From Bacillota bacterium (GTDB lineage: Bacteria > Bacillota > Negativicutes > Sporomusales > Sporomusaceae), in the NCBI GenBank assembly GCA_017889705.1, contig JAGGAB010000001.1:62001-126000 (forward strand): DNA of 64,000 nt. The letters run 5' to 3'. Every line of letters begins with the position of its first letter. The stretch's first letter is position 1. The notes under the pieces were generated by a model that was given only the letters and a program-made list of their open reading frames with translations, did not search any database and was not told the origin of the DNA. The position numbers and the translations under genes are program-made. This document shows, piece after piece, positions 8,683 through 17,440 of the stretch.

Positions 8683-9633
8683 ATGCTCTATCATGCGCTT
8701 GGAAAAACCGGTCTTAACGTATCAAGATTGTGTTTTGGCGGACTTACTATTGGCCCTTTGCAATCAAACCGGCCTCTGGCCGAGGGTGCTGCCGTTATTC
8801 GGTCTGCACTTGATGCAGGGGTCAATTTCATTGATACAGCCGAGTTATATGGTACCTATCCTTATATTCGTCAGGCTATCTCCGGTAGAAAACATGATGT
8901 GATTATTGCATCAAAGTCATATGCTTATACTTATGACGACATGCGGCAAAGTGTAGAAACTGCCTGCAAGGAAATAGACCGGGATTATATTGATCTTTTC
9001 CTGCTGCATGAACAGACTTCCCGGATGACGCTTAAAGGCCATGCTGATGCCTTGGCTTATTTATGTGATGCAAAACAGCAAGGCATAATTAGGGCGGTAG
9101 GAGTGTCGACCCATACAATTGATGTGGTAAAAGCAGCAGCTCTTATGGAAGATATAGATGTAATTCACCCAATCATTAATTGCAAAGGCATTGGTATCAC
9201 GGATGGTACTGCTGAGGAGATGTTAGCTGCAATTGCATTAGCTGCAATTGATTGTGGTAAAGGTATTTATGCTATGAAAGCACTAGGCGGCGGTCACTTA
9301 AACAGTATGGCTCAAGAGGCCTTCGCTTGGATACTTGCGCAGCAAGGCATTAGTTCTATTGCAGTGGGGATGCAAACCATTGATGAAGTCATCCTTAATA
9401 CCAGTATATTTTCAGGTCAAGAACCCGATAAACAGCTATGGAATAAAGTTTCTAATGTCCCCAGAAAACTGCTTATTGAAGATTGGTGTATTGGCTGTGG
9501 AGAGTGTGCTGCCCACTGTCCAATGAAAGCATTAACCATAACTAACGATAAAGCACATGTTGATTCTGCCGCGTGTGTATTATGCGGGTATTGCGGGGCC
9601 TATTGCCCGGAATTTTGCCTGAAAATAATTTAA
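8683..9633 (+). CDS. Aldo/keto reductase with C-terminal 2x[4Fe-4S] ferredoxin domain
   Basis: A 316-residue fusion. Residues 1-260 are an aldo/keto reductase barrel with the likely tetrad Asp51, Tyr56, Lys78 and His109. The last 55 residues are a bacterial ferredoxin with two CxxCxxCxxxCP motifs (CIGCGECAAHCP and CVLCGYCGAYCP). Such fusions are frequent in anaerobes and probably pass electrons between ferredoxin and a carbonyl substrate, which is not known here. It starts one base after the ireB stop and has no convincing ribosome site of its own, suggesting translational coupling. It interrupts the usual ireB-ruvX pair. Confidence 0.88.
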   Translation: MLYHALGKTGLNVSRLCFGGLTIGPLQSNRPLAEGAAVIRSALDAGVNFIDTAELYGTYPYIRQAISGRKHDVIIASKSYAYTYDDMRQSVETACKEIDRDYIDLFLLHEQTSRMTLKGHADALAYLCDAKQQGIIRAVGVSTHTIDVVKAAALMEDIDVIHPIINCKGIGITDGTAEEMLAAIALAAIDCGKGIYAMKALGGGHLNSMAQEAFAWILAQQGISSIAVGMQTIDEVILNTSIFSGQEPDKQLWNKVSNVPRKLLIEDWCIGCGECAAHCPMKALTITNDKAHVDSAACVLCGYCGAYCPEFCLKII

Positions 9634-9677
9634 TTGCAGGATGTTACTACAAGTTTTTGTAATAACGGGGAGGACAA

Positions 9678-10097
9678 ATGCGCATACTAGCACTTGATGT
9701 TGGGGACAAAACTATTGGAGTAGCCGTTTGTGACGAGCTTAAGCTAACTGCTCAAGGAGTTGAAGTTGTTCGTAGAACAGCGCCGGCTAAAGATTTTGGC
9801 AGACTTAGTGAGCTTGTTGCCATGTATGAAGTCGGACTGGTTGTTGTTGGGTTACCTAAAAACATGAATGGAAGTATTGGTCCAAGGGGAGAACTTGTTC
9901 AAGAATTTGCAAACAGTCTCAAACAAGCTATTCCCCAAGTTAAAATTGTTTTTTGGGATGAGCGTTTATCTACTGTAGCTGCACAAAAATCACTAATAGC
10001 TGCAGATGTTAGCCGGGCCAAACGTCGTCAGGTTATCGACAAAATGGCGGCTGTCTTCATTTTGCAAGGGTATCTTGACAGCTTGCCGTCTGCCTAG
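9678..10097 (+). CDS. ruvX: RuvX/YqgF putative Holliday junction resolvase
   Basis: A 139-residue RNase H-fold nuclease. The first strand [14 protein letters not shown] carries the catalytic Asp7; [11 protein letters not shown] and the DERLST motif are diagnostic of the family. The protein is linked to Holliday junction resolution and, in E. coli, to pre-16S rRNA 5' processing. GGGGAGG precedes ATG 9678. Full length. Confidence 0.93.
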   Translation: MRILALDVGDKTIGVAVCDELKLTAQGVEVVRRTAPAKDFGRLSELVAMYEVGLVVVGLPKNMNGSIGPRGELVQEFANSLKQAIPQVKIVFWDERLSTVAAQKSLIAADVSRAKRRQVIDKMAAVFILQGYLDSLPSA

Positions 10098-10113
10098 TCT
10101 TCCATAGAGTCCC

Positions 10114-10142
10114 TTGACAGGATAGTTTTTCTAGGATAAAAT
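10114..10142 (+). promoter_or_regulatory. Sigma-A promoter of yrzB
   Basis: TTGACA at 10114-10119, a 17-base spacer and TAAAAT at 10137-10142, about 35 bases before the yrzB start. Confidence 0.7.
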
Positions 10143-10175
10143 TATGTTGTGTATGTCTAAAAAGAGGTGAAAAAT

Positions 10176-10514
10176 ATGACTGAAAATGAAAAAGACGACA
10201 TTATGGAGTTTGATGAGCCCGTAGTAGTCATGACTGATGAAGAAGGCAATGAATACTATTACCGCGAAGATATGATCGTTCCTGTTGGAGATAAGCGTTT
10301 CGCTATCCTGGTACCACTTGAGATGGATGAAGAAGGTTGCGAATGCGGTGACTCTAGCTGCGGTTGTGGTTGTGGCGATGATACCGATGTATTTATCGCT
10401 CGGATTGATACCGACGAAACTGGCGAAGAAATTTATGTAGACCCTACTGACGAAGAGTTTGAAGAAGTTCGTAAAGCCTACGAAGAGTTGGTTTTTGAAG
10501 AAGAAGAAGAATAA
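10176..10514 (+). CDS. yrzB: DUF1292 protein YrzB, cysteine-rich variant
   Basis: A 112-residue, very acidic protein of the DUF1292 family; the motif about residues 23-50 (DEEGNEYYY through FAILVPLE) is typical. An inserted Cys cluster, CECGDSSCGCGCGDD, near residues 57-71 could bind a metal or cluster and is not found in all members. ATG 10176 has AGAGGTGA at good spacing; a GTG at 10167 is too close to it. It completes the alaS-ireB-ruvX-yrzB block and ends at a strong terminator. The function of the family is unknown. Confidence 0.85.
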   Translation: MTENEKDDIMEFDEPVVVMTDEEGNEYYYREDMIVPVGDKRFAILVPLEMDEEGCECGDSSCGCGCGDDTDVFIARIDTDETGEEIYVDPTDEEFEEVRKAYEELVFEEEEE

Positions 10515-10539
10515 AAGAAGCCGACAGGCTTCTTTTTTT
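10515..10539 (+). terminator. Rho-independent terminator after yrzB
   Basis: An 8-base-pair stem (AAGAAGCC / GGCTTCTT) with loop GACA runs into a seven-T tract directly after the yrzB stop codon. Confidence 0.9.
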
Positions 10540-10643
10540 GCCCTAACAGAAAGAAAAGGCCATCTTTGCTAATGACATTTGTTTCATGAGTCACGATAGA
10601 ATATAATATATAATAGCTAGACTTAATATAAGGATGATAGTAA

Positions 10644-11657
10644 ATGTTAATACTAAATAATACAGTTTCCAAGAAAACCTTACTTGGAATAGCAGCAGTC
10701 GTTATTGTCGGCTTTAGCGCTATTATTGGTTGGACGCTTTCTCAACCGGCCGGCACTAAAGGTGAAGTAGTACTTATAACTATTAAACAAGGTACACCGA
10801 CAAAAATTATTGCCGAAGAATTAGAGAAACAAAATCTGATTAAAAATGCGTTGGTGTTTCGTTTTATTGCCAAACTGCAGGGAGTGGAAAATTCATTGCA
10901 AGCTGGTGAATATTCTCTAAGCCCAAACATGCCTATACGGCAAATGCTTATTATGATGTCACAGGGGCAGACTGCCTATCAACAAATTACCATTCCGGAA
11001 GGATATACGGTAGATCAAATAGCAGACCTATTGGCTGAGAAAAAATTGGCAAGTCCTACAAAATTCAAGGCACTGGCTAAAAATTTTACGCCATTTCCTT
11101 ATATGCAAGCCAACCCTAATACCAAATATAGCGTAGAAGGCTTCCTGTTTCCTGATACATATCGCTTGGCTAGAGGAACTTCTGAAGAAGCGCTGCTTAC
11201 AATGATGGTTAAGCAGTTTGACGCCAAATTGGCACCAGAATACAGACAACGTGCAAGCGAACTGGGACTTTCTATCCGCGAAGTTATTACTATGGCTTCC
11301 CTTGTGGAAAAAGAAGCCCAACTAAGCAACGAACAACCAATAATTGCCGGAGTGTTTGCTAATAGGCTGAAACTTAACATGCCTTTGCAATCATGTGCTA
11401 CAATCCAATATATTCTTGGTAATCCCAAAGCCGAACTTACTATTCAGGATACGCAAATCGTCTCACCTTATAATACTTATCAAAATATGGGACTGCCCCC
11501 AGGCCCAATTGCCAATCCTGGTGCTGCTGCGATCAAAGCCGTAATATCGGCGGACAAAACAGACTTTCTGTATTTTGTAGCCGACAAACAAGGTAAGCAT
11601 CATTTTAGCAATACCTATGAAGAGCACTTAGCTGCAATTAACCAGGTACAACCATGA
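10644..11657 (+). CDS. mltG: Endolytic murein transglycosylase MltG
   Basis: A 337-residue membrane-anchored YceG-like enzyme that cuts nascent glycan strands and limits their length. A transmembrane segment spans about residues 13-32. A LysM-like part follows, then the catalytic domain with EGFLFPDTYRL and the catalytic Glu in SLVEKEAQ. The C-terminal motif SPYNTY...GLPPGPIANPG is typical. AAGGAT precedes ATG 10644. Its stop overlaps the trmR start as ATGA. The mltG-trmR-trhP order is conserved in Firmicutes. Confidence 0.93.
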   Translation: MLILNNTVSKKTLLGIAAVVIVGFSAIIGWTLSQPAGTKGEVVLITIKQGTPTKIIAEELEKQNLIKNALVFRFIAKLQGVENSLQAGEYSLSPNMPIRQMLIMMSQGQTAYQQITIPEGYTVDQIADLLAEKKLASPTKFKALAKNFTPFPYMQANPNTKYSVEGFLFPDTYRLARGTSEEALLTMMVKQFDAKLAPEYRQRASELGLSIREVITMASLVEKEAQLSNEQPIIAGVFANRLKLNMPLQSCATIQYILGNPKAELTIQDTQIVSPYNTYQNMGLPPGPIANPGAAAIKAVISADKTDFLYFVADKQGKHHFSNTYEEHLAAINQVQP

Positions 11658-12274
11658 TAGACAAAATCTACGAAATATTATCTGAAATGGAACAGTATGC
11701 CGTTACCCATAATGTTCCAATTATTCAAAAGGAGAGTACTCAGCTCCTTTGCGAGATAACTGCCGCAAACAAACCTGTATCAATTCTTGAAATAGGCACA
11801 GCAATTGGTTACTCAACCTTACTTCTGGCTGCTGCCATGCCTGTTCATGGAAAAATCACTACAATTGAGTTAGATGAGCAGCGAGTAACCATGGCAAAAC
11901 GTTTTTTTTCTCAGGCAGGTATTAATAATGAAATCGAATTTATTACCGGCAATGCCGGTGAAGTATTATCTGGACTAACTGGCAAATTTGATTTTGTATT
12001 TATTGACGCGGCTAAGGGACAGTATCTTGATTATTTATTTAAAATTATGGATAAGCTGTCCCCGGGAGCCATTGTTATTGCAGATAATGTATTATTTAGA
12101 GGCTGGGTATTAGGCAGTGAAACAATACCAAAGCGATTTCGGACAATAGTAAAACGTCTGAAGGCTTATCTCGATTTTGTAAGTAATGATGTCCGGTTTG
12201 ACACGGTAATCCATCATATTGGTGATGGTGTGGCTGTATCGCATTATCAAGGAGAACAAAAACATGAAAAATAA
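11654..12274 (+). CDS. trmR: tRNA 5-hydroxyuridine methyltransferase TrmR (O-methyltransferase)
   Basis: A 206-residue class I SAM methyltransferase with the motif I EIGTAIGYST and the metal-binding FIDAAKGQY of COMT-like O-methyltransferases. In B. subtilis TrmR (YrrM) methylates 5-hydroxyuridine at tRNA position 34 to 5-methoxyuridine. The next gene is the U32 protein that helps make 5-hydroxyuridine, so substrate and neighbour agree. ATGA overlap with mltG and an 11-base overlap with trhP point to tight coupling. Assignment by family and context. Confidence 0.85.
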   Translation: MIDKIYEILSEMEQYAVTHNVPIIQKESTQLLCEITAANKPVSILEIGTAIGYSTLLLAAAMPVHGKITTIELDEQRVTMAKRFFSQAGINNEIEFITGNAGEVLSGLTGKFDFVFIDAAKGQYLDYLFKIMDKLSPGAIVIADNVLFRGWVLGSETIPKRFRTIVKRLKAYLDFVSNDVRFDTVIHHIGDGVAVSHYQGEQKHEK

Positions 12275-13502
12275 ACCAGAACTTCTGGCACCTGCCGGAA
12301 ACTTAGAGAAGCTCCAAATAGCACTTAACTACGGTGCCGATGCAGTGTATATGGCTGGTAAGTCGTTTGGCTTGCGTGCTTTTGGAGATAATTTTGATGA
12401 TATTGAACTACAACAGGGAATTGAATTTGCGCATAAACTTGGCAAAAAGGCATACATAACCGTCAATGTTTTTCCACATAATGACGATTTGCCTGGTTTA
12501 CCTGCTTATATTGCACAGCTCGCCGCTATAGGCGCAGATGCGATCATTGTGTCTGATCTTGGTGTGTTTCGTATTGCCCGGCAGGCAGCGCCTTCGTTGC
12601 CTATTCATATTAGCACACAAGCGAATACTACTAATTGGGCTACAGTTGAGCAATGGCAAGAACTTGGCGCTTCGCGGGTGGTCTTAGCAAGAGAACTTTC
12701 ATTAGCAGATATAAAACTAATCAAGCAAAAGACTGCTATTGAACTCGAAACCTTTGTCCATGGCGCCATGTGTATTTCCTATTCAGGCCGCTGCCTCATA
12801 AGCAATTATCTTACCGGGCGTGATGCCAATCGAGGAGAATGTGCACAGCCTTGTCGCTGGAAATATCATATTACGGAAGAAAACCGTCCCGGACAGTACT
12901 TTCCGGTTCACGAAGATGAACGGGGCACCTATCTATTTAATTCCAAAGACTTGTGCCTTATTAACCATTTGCCTGAACTCATTGACAGCGGGCTGCATAG
13001 TTTTAAAATTGAAGGCCGGATGAAAAGTATCCATTATGTGGCTACTGTTGTCAAAACATACCGGGAAGCAATTGACAGTTATATCAGTTCCCCGACTACG
13101 TTTACGATCAAAGAGGAATGGCTTACTGAACTTCAAAAAATATCACATCGTAAATATACCACCGGTTTTTATTTTAATAAAACAACAGAGCAAGACCAGA
13201 TCTATTCTTCATCAAGCTATACTCAAACCCATAGTTTTATAGGTCTTGTTAAAGACTATAACCCAGCCACCGGTATGGCAACAGTCGAACAGCGCAATAA
13301 TATGAAGGTTGGCGAAAAAATCGAATTTATGCAGCCAGGAATGGATAATTTTGCGCAAACAATTACACAAATGTTTGATGAAGAAGGCAATTCAATTACT
13401 GTGGCACCTCATCCACAACAAATTGTGACTATGCCGGTAGTAGAGCCGGTAGTACCGTATGCTATGCTCAGACGCCCGGATACAAGGCAGGAACTAGAGT
13501 AA
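12264..13502 (+). CDS. trhP: U32 family tRNA hydroxylation protein TrhP
   Basis: A 412-residue peptidase U32 family protein. PELLAPAGN at residues 4-12, the family signature ETFVHGAMCISYSGRC and the Cys set (SGRCLIS, RGECAQPCRW) that holds an Fe-S cluster are visible. In E. coli and B. subtilis these proteins are needed for prephenate-dependent 5-hydroxyuridine in tRNA. Bacillus has two genes here (yrrN, yrrO); only one is present. ATG 12264 has AAGGAG upstream; the in-frame extension lies inside trmR and was rejected. Confidence 0.88.
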   Translation: MKNKPELLAPAGNLEKLQIALNYGADAVYMAGKSFGLRAFGDNFDDIELQQGIEFAHKLGKKAYITVNVFPHNDDLPGLPAYIAQLAAIGADAIIVSDLGVFRIARQAAPSLPIHISTQANTTNWATVEQWQELGASRVVLARELSLADIKLIKQKTAIELETFVHGAMCISYSGRCLISNYLTGRDANRGECAQPCRWKYHITEENRPGQYFPVHEDERGTYLFNSKDLCLINHLPELIDSGLHSFKIEGRMKSIHYVATVVKTYREAIDSYISSPTTFTIKEEWLTELQKISHRKYTTGFYFNKTTEQDQIYSSSSYTQTHSFIGLVKDYNPATGMATVEQRNNMKVGEKIEFMQPGMDNFAQTITQMFDEEGNSITVAPHPQQIVTMPVVEPVVPYAMLRRPDTRQELE

Positions 13503-13723
13503 TGGAAACAGATAAAAATACCGCCATCTATATTCAGCTTGAACCCAAATATGTTAATTATATAAACCGTATTATGGAAGGATACGAATATTTAGGCGTT
13601 GTTAGCACTCTTGATCGCAAAGAAGGAATAGTCGTAATCCGGGTAACGCCTGATACAATAGCAGAAGTCCATGATATATTAGCGCATCTTCCGATTGCGG
13701 TTCGCTATGTAACCCCTGAATAA
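13502..13723 (+). CDS. Small DUF4911-like protein
   Basis: A 73-residue soluble protein starting in a TAATG overlap with trhP, so certainly in the same operon. It has alternating strands and a helix (IMEGYEYLGVVSTLD) like a small ferredoxin-like/ACT-type fold, and ends in RYVTPE. It resembles the DUF4911 proteins found behind U32 genes in clostridia. No activity is known. A role tied to the tRNA hydroxylation pathway is inferred from position only. Confidence 0.7.
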   Translation: METDKNTAIYIQLEPKYVNYINRIMEGYEYLGVVSTLDRKEGIVVIRVTPDTIAEVHDILAHLPIAVRYVTPE

Positions 13724-13806
13724 CTATTTGCTTTTATCCCAGACGTTAGGATAATTCGACTAAAATTCAGTTGGGGTTAAAACCCCCTCTGAATCAAGTC
13801 TCATTT

Positions 13807-13860
13807 ATAAGCCATACTATATCTATCTATACAGCAAGGGAAGGTAGAAGTATGGCTTAT
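13807..13860 (+). promoter_or_regulatory. Inverted repeat trapping the start codon of the PBP gene
   Basis: Two perfect 12-base arms, ATAAGCCATACT at 13807-13818 and AGTATGGCTTAT at 13849-13860, enclose 30 bases that hold the ribosome site AGGGAAGG; the right arm contains the ATG at 13852. In mRNA this would bury the start codon in a stem and could slow translation initiation. Confidence 0.55.
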
Positions 13861-15522
13861 TCCAGTATACGCATTCATCGACTGGTTTTATTTTTTTTGA
13901 CAATTTCTAGTTTGCTGCTGCTGCGATTATTTTATCTGCAAATTATTCAAGGTCAGCAACTAGCATTAGCAGGACTTAATATCCGTGTTCAAGGCCTACA
14001 GGTCGACATTGCCAGAGGCGAGATTCTGGATCGCAACCATCTGCCGCTTACCAATACTGCGGAACAATACAGTGTCATCATTTTTCCTGGGCAAATTGAA
14101 AATACCCCAACGCAAATATTCCGTAAACTTAACACACTTTTAGATCTACCGAATGAGCAGCTTGACAGTATCTCCCACGGCATACACTCTGGTGAATACC
14201 CCTTTAGACTGTCTAAAGATATTGGCAGTGACACTGCAAAAAGAATTAACGAACTAAAAATACCAGGAGTTGTGGCAGTTGCTGAAAAAAAACGGTATGG
14301 TCATGGAATACTTGCCAGTCATATACTCGGTTACATAAACTCTGCCGATAACCGCGGAGTAAGCGGCATTGAAGGCATGTATGACGAATTCTTACGTGGT
14401 AACCAGGCCGAATATGTAGCGGCACTTGTTGATGCTGATCAGCAAATTATCCCTGGGTTAGGTTATAAGCGTCTAAAACTAACCGCAAACAGCAGAGAAA
14501 ATTATATAGTATTAACTGTCGATAGACAAATTCAGAAAAAAGTCGAAACTATCATGGACCGTACGATAATTAAAGGTGCAGTTATAGTTATGAAGCCAAC
14601 AACCGGAGAAATTCTTGCGATGGCATCAAGACCTAGTTTTAATCCCAATTACCTTAGCCGCTATTTAGATCAAGACAGTGCTCCTTTATTAAATCGTGCA
14701 ATATCTGCGTATCATCCTGGATCTGTATTTAAGCTGGTAGTCGCAGCAGCTGCCCTGGAAAATAAAACAGTAAAAATGAATGATATATTTTGGGATCCTG
14801 GTTATATTGATGTCAATAATGTTCGTTTTCAAGGTTGGGATTATAATAAAGCACCAATAGGGCAACTAACACTTACGGAAGCTATGGCTCATTCCAGTAA
14901 TCCGGTGTTTATCGAGGTGGCGTTAAAACTGGGAGCAGCTAAACTTATTGATATGGCTGCAAAGTTTGGCTATGGTTCCAAAACCAACCTTGGATTTTTG
15001 GGCGAAAGTGATGGTAACTTGCCAGAAAGTGATCAATTGTATCCTGGTGATTTGGCTAATTTAGCTATTGGTCAAGGTTTTTGTGAAGCTACCCCGCTGC
15101 AGGTAGCTCAAACAATAGCCACAATTGTAAATGACGGCATAAAAGTTGACCCCTATATTGTTAGTCTGCTTACAACCCCAGATGGTGAGGTTGTTAAAAA
15201 ATTTCAACCAAAACAAGGAATTCCGGTCATATCCAGGCAAACAGCGGAAAAGTTACGTGCTATGATGGCAGCAGTTACGCAGTATGGCACCGGGCAAGCA
15301 GCCTATGTTGAGGTTTTTGGTTCTGCAGGGAAAACCGGCTCGGCGGAAACCGGCCGAACCAACATCGCCGGTACCAGTATAAATCACGCGTGGTTTGCAG
15401 GTTTTACACCACTTACCAGCCCCAAATATGTAATCGTAGTATTTGTAGAAGAAGGCATGTCCGGCAGCAATGTTGCTGCACCCATTTTCCACGAAATAGC
15501 AAACGATCTTCTGAAAAATTAG
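13852..15522 (+). CDS. Class B penicillin-binding protein (peptidoglycan transpeptidase)
   Basis: A 556-residue monofunctional transpeptidase. An N-terminal membrane anchor at about residues 10-30 is followed by the PBP dimer domain (RGEILDRN) and the transpeptidase domain with SxxK at Ser291 (SVFK), SxN (SSN) and Lys494-Thr-Gly. There are no PASTA domains, so it is closer to PBP2/SpoVD-like elongation or sporulation enzymes than to PBP2x. ATG 13852 was chosen for the ribosome site and the basic start before the anchor. An inverted repeat covers the start codon. Confidence 0.88.
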   Translation: MAYSSIRIHRLVLFFLTISSLLLLRLFYLQIIQGQQLALAGLNIRVQGLQVDIARGEILDRNHLPLTNTAEQYSVIIFPGQIENTPTQIFRKLNTLLDLPNEQLDSISHGIHSGEYPFRLSKDIGSDTAKRINELKIPGVVAVAEKKRYGHGILASHILGYINSADNRGVSGIEGMYDEFLRGNQAEYVAALVDADQQIIPGLGYKRLKLTANSRENYIVLTVDRQIQKKVETIMDRTIIKGAVIVMKPTTGEILAMASRPSFNPNYLSRYLDQDSAPLLNRAISAYHPGSVFKLVVAAAALENKTVKMNDIFWDPGYIDVNNVRFQGWDYNKAPIGQLTLTEAMAHSSNPVFIEVALKLGAAKLIDMAAKFGYGSKTNLGFLGESDGNLPESDQLYPGDLANLAIGQGFCEATPLQVAQTIATIVNDGIKVDPYIVSLLTTPDGEVVKKFQPKQGIPVISRQTAEKLRAMMAAVTQYGTGQAAYVEVFGSAGKTGSAETGRTNIAGTSINHAWFAGFTPLTSPKYVIVVFVEEGMSGSNVAAPIFHEIANDLLKN

Positions 15523-15579
15523 CGTTTCGTATGATTGACTAACCATATTTATACGAACAAACAAGAAGTAGCTTTACTG

Positions 15580-15608
15580 TAGTCAAATTCTAAATTATAT
15601 GCTAAAAT
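15580..15608 (+). promoter_or_regulatory. Extended -10 promoter of pepP-efp
   Basis: TAAAAT at 15603-15608 is preceded by an extended -10 TGC; a weak -35 (TAGTCA at 15580-15585) lies 17 bases upstream. It is about 70 bases before pepP. Confidence 0.5.
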
Positions 15609-15680
15609 AGTAAAGTTAGTATCCAATCTAGTACATATAGTGAATTCGCATAGTCACCAGTTCACTAAGGAGCACATGCT

Positions 15681-16748
15681 ATGACTGACCAACGTTTGAT
15701 ACATTTGCGTAAACTAATGGCAGAGCAGGGACTTGATGCCGTTATTGTAACTAAACCGGAAAACCGACGGTATTTTAGTGGTTTTTCAGGCTCAGCAGGC
15801 ATGCTGTTAATCAGTGAGCAAGCCCAAATATTATTTACCGATTTTCGGTATATTGAACAAGCTAAAAAACAAGCGCCTGATTATGAGATCGTCCGTCATG
15901 GTGCTTCTATGTTCACTACGCTGGCCGAACACATAAACAAACGGGAATTTGTTCGGGTTGGCTTTGAAAGTGACTATGTAACTTGGGATACTCACCAAAA
16001 GCTGATTGAGCATCTAAGCAGGCTAGAATTGCGTCCAATTAATCTGGATATGTTGCGCAAAATTAAAGAGCAAGCTGAACTTAAACTAATCCAGCACGCT
16101 GTTCAAATTGCCGATGCTGCTTTTGATCATATTTTGACGATAATCAGGCCAGGTATAAGCGAACTGGAAATTGCCCTGCAGCTTGAGTATCAAATGCGCA
16201 AACTTGGTTCAGAAAAACCAGCTTTTGATACCATTGTTGCTTCTGGATTTCGCGGTGCATTACCGCATGGTCAGGCTTCTGACAAAATCATTGAAGCCGG
16301 AGATTTTGTCACAATGGATTTTGGTGCTGTTTATCAAGGTTATCATTCTGACATTACTCGAACAGTTGTGGCAGGAAAAGCTACCAACAAACAGCGTGAA
16401 ATATATGATATTGTTTTAAACGCCCAGTTGGCAAGTATCGCAGCGTTAACAGCCACTAAAACAGGTGTAGAAATTGATCTGATAGCAAGGCAAATAATCG
16501 CCGATGCCGGTTATGCTGACAATTTTGGTCATGCGCTCGGACATGGAGTTGGTCTTGCAATCCATGAAGAACCCCGCCTGTCAAGTGCCTATACCGACGA
16601 ACTGGCTGCCAACATGGTGGTATCTGTTGAACCAGGTATCTATTTACCTGATTGGGGCGGCGTACGTATTGAAGATTTAGTTGTTATTTCTGCTGCTGGC
16701 TGCCAAGTTCTTACTGCCAGCAATAAGAAACTAATAGAATTAAACTAA
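15681..16748 (+). CDS. pepP: Xaa-Pro aminopeptidase (M24 family)
   Basis: A 355-residue two-domain metallopeptidase: a creatinase-like N-terminal domain (1-125) and a pita-bread catalytic domain. The metal ligands appear in FVTMDFGAVYQGYHSDITRT (two Asp), GHALGHGVGL (His), VSVEPGIY (Glu) and GVRIEDL (Glu). It removes the N-terminal residue before proline. AAGGAG precedes ATG 15681. It pairs with efp 28 bases downstream, as yqhT-efp does in B. subtilis. EF-P relieves ribosome stalling at proline runs, so both genes serve proline-rich proteins. Confidence 0.93.
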   Translation: MTDQRLIHLRKLMAEQGLDAVIVTKPENRRYFSGFSGSAGMLLISEQAQILFTDFRYIEQAKKQAPDYEIVRHGASMFTTLAEHINKREFVRVGFESDYVTWDTHQKLIEHLSRLELRPINLDMLRKIKEQAELKLIQHAVQIADAAFDHILTIIRPGISELEIALQLEYQMRKLGSEKPAFDTIVASGFRGALPHGQASDKIIEAGDFVTMDFGAVYQGYHSDITRTVVAGKATNKQREIYDIVLNAQLASIAALTATKTGVEIDLIARQIIADAGYADNFGHALGHGVGLAIHEEPRLSSAYTDELAANMVVSVEPGIYLPDWGGVRIEDLVVISAAGCQVLTASNKKLIELN

Positions 16749-16776
16749 TTTGACCGAACTATGGGGAGGCTAATTA

Positions 16777-17334
16777 ATGATTTCAGTTAATGATTTTCGT
16801 ACTGGAGTAACTGTTGAAATTGATGGTGATGTGTGGCAGGTAGTTGACTTCCAACACGTAAAACCAGGTAAAGGCGCTGCATTTGTTAGAGCTAAACTAA
16901 AAAATGGCCGTACAGGAGCTGTTGTTGAACGCACCTTCAACGCTGGTGAAAAAATGCCAAAAGCACATGTTGATCGCCGCGAAATGCAATATCTCTATGA
17001 GAGTGACGGCATGTATAACCTAATGGATAATGAGAATTTTGAACAAATTGAATTATCCGCTGAACAAATGGGTGAAGCAACAAAATTCTTGAAAGAGAAT
17101 ATGAATATTGCTGTATTATTTTTCCAGGGCAATGTAATTGGCATTGATCTGCCTATGTCAGTTGAGTTGACTGTTGTTGAAACCGATCCGGGAATTCGTG
17201 GCGATACCGCTACCGGCGGCACTAAACCCGCTAAACTGGAAACCGGTCATGTCGTACGTGTACCACTCTTTATTAATATTGGTGAAGTACTAAGAATTGA
17301 TACTCGTAGCGGTGACTATATCGAACGCGCTTAA
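16777..17334 (+). CDS. efp: Translation elongation factor P
   Basis: A 185-residue EF-P with the usual three domains: KOW-like (1-65), central OB (66-127) and C-terminal OB (128-185). The tip loop VKPGKGAAF holds Lys32, the residue modified in other bacteria; in Bacillus it carries 5-aminopentanol. EF-P speeds peptide bond formation at polyproline. GGGGAGG precedes the ATG. No modification enzyme gene is visible nearby. Confidence 0.97.
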   Translation: MISVNDFRTGVTVEIDGDVWQVVDFQHVKPGKGAAFVRAKLKNGRTGAVVERTFNAGEKMPKAHVDRREMQYLYESDGMYNLMDNENFEQIELSAEQMGEATKFLKENMNIAVLFFQGNVIGIDLPMSVELTVVETDPGIRGDTATGGTKPAKLETGHVVRVPLFINIGEVLRIDTRSGDYIERA

Positions 17335-17373
17335 TAACAGCTAATTGCACTAACCTCCGGCGGTTATGTTTTA

Positions 17374-17413
17374 ATAAGCATTGGACATACTACAAATAGT
17401 AGCCAATGCTTAT
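17374..17413 (+). repeat. Hairpin between efp and the zinc-ribbon gene
   Basis: Arms ATAAGCATTGG (17374-17384) and CCAATGCTTAT (17403-17413) are perfectly complementary, with a second small stem (TACTA / TAGTA) inside. No T-run follows, so it is a poor terminator; it sits just before the AGGGGG ribosome site of the next gene. Confidence 0.6.
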
Positions 17414-17440
17414 GACACATAGCTAAAGGGGGTTATTTTT

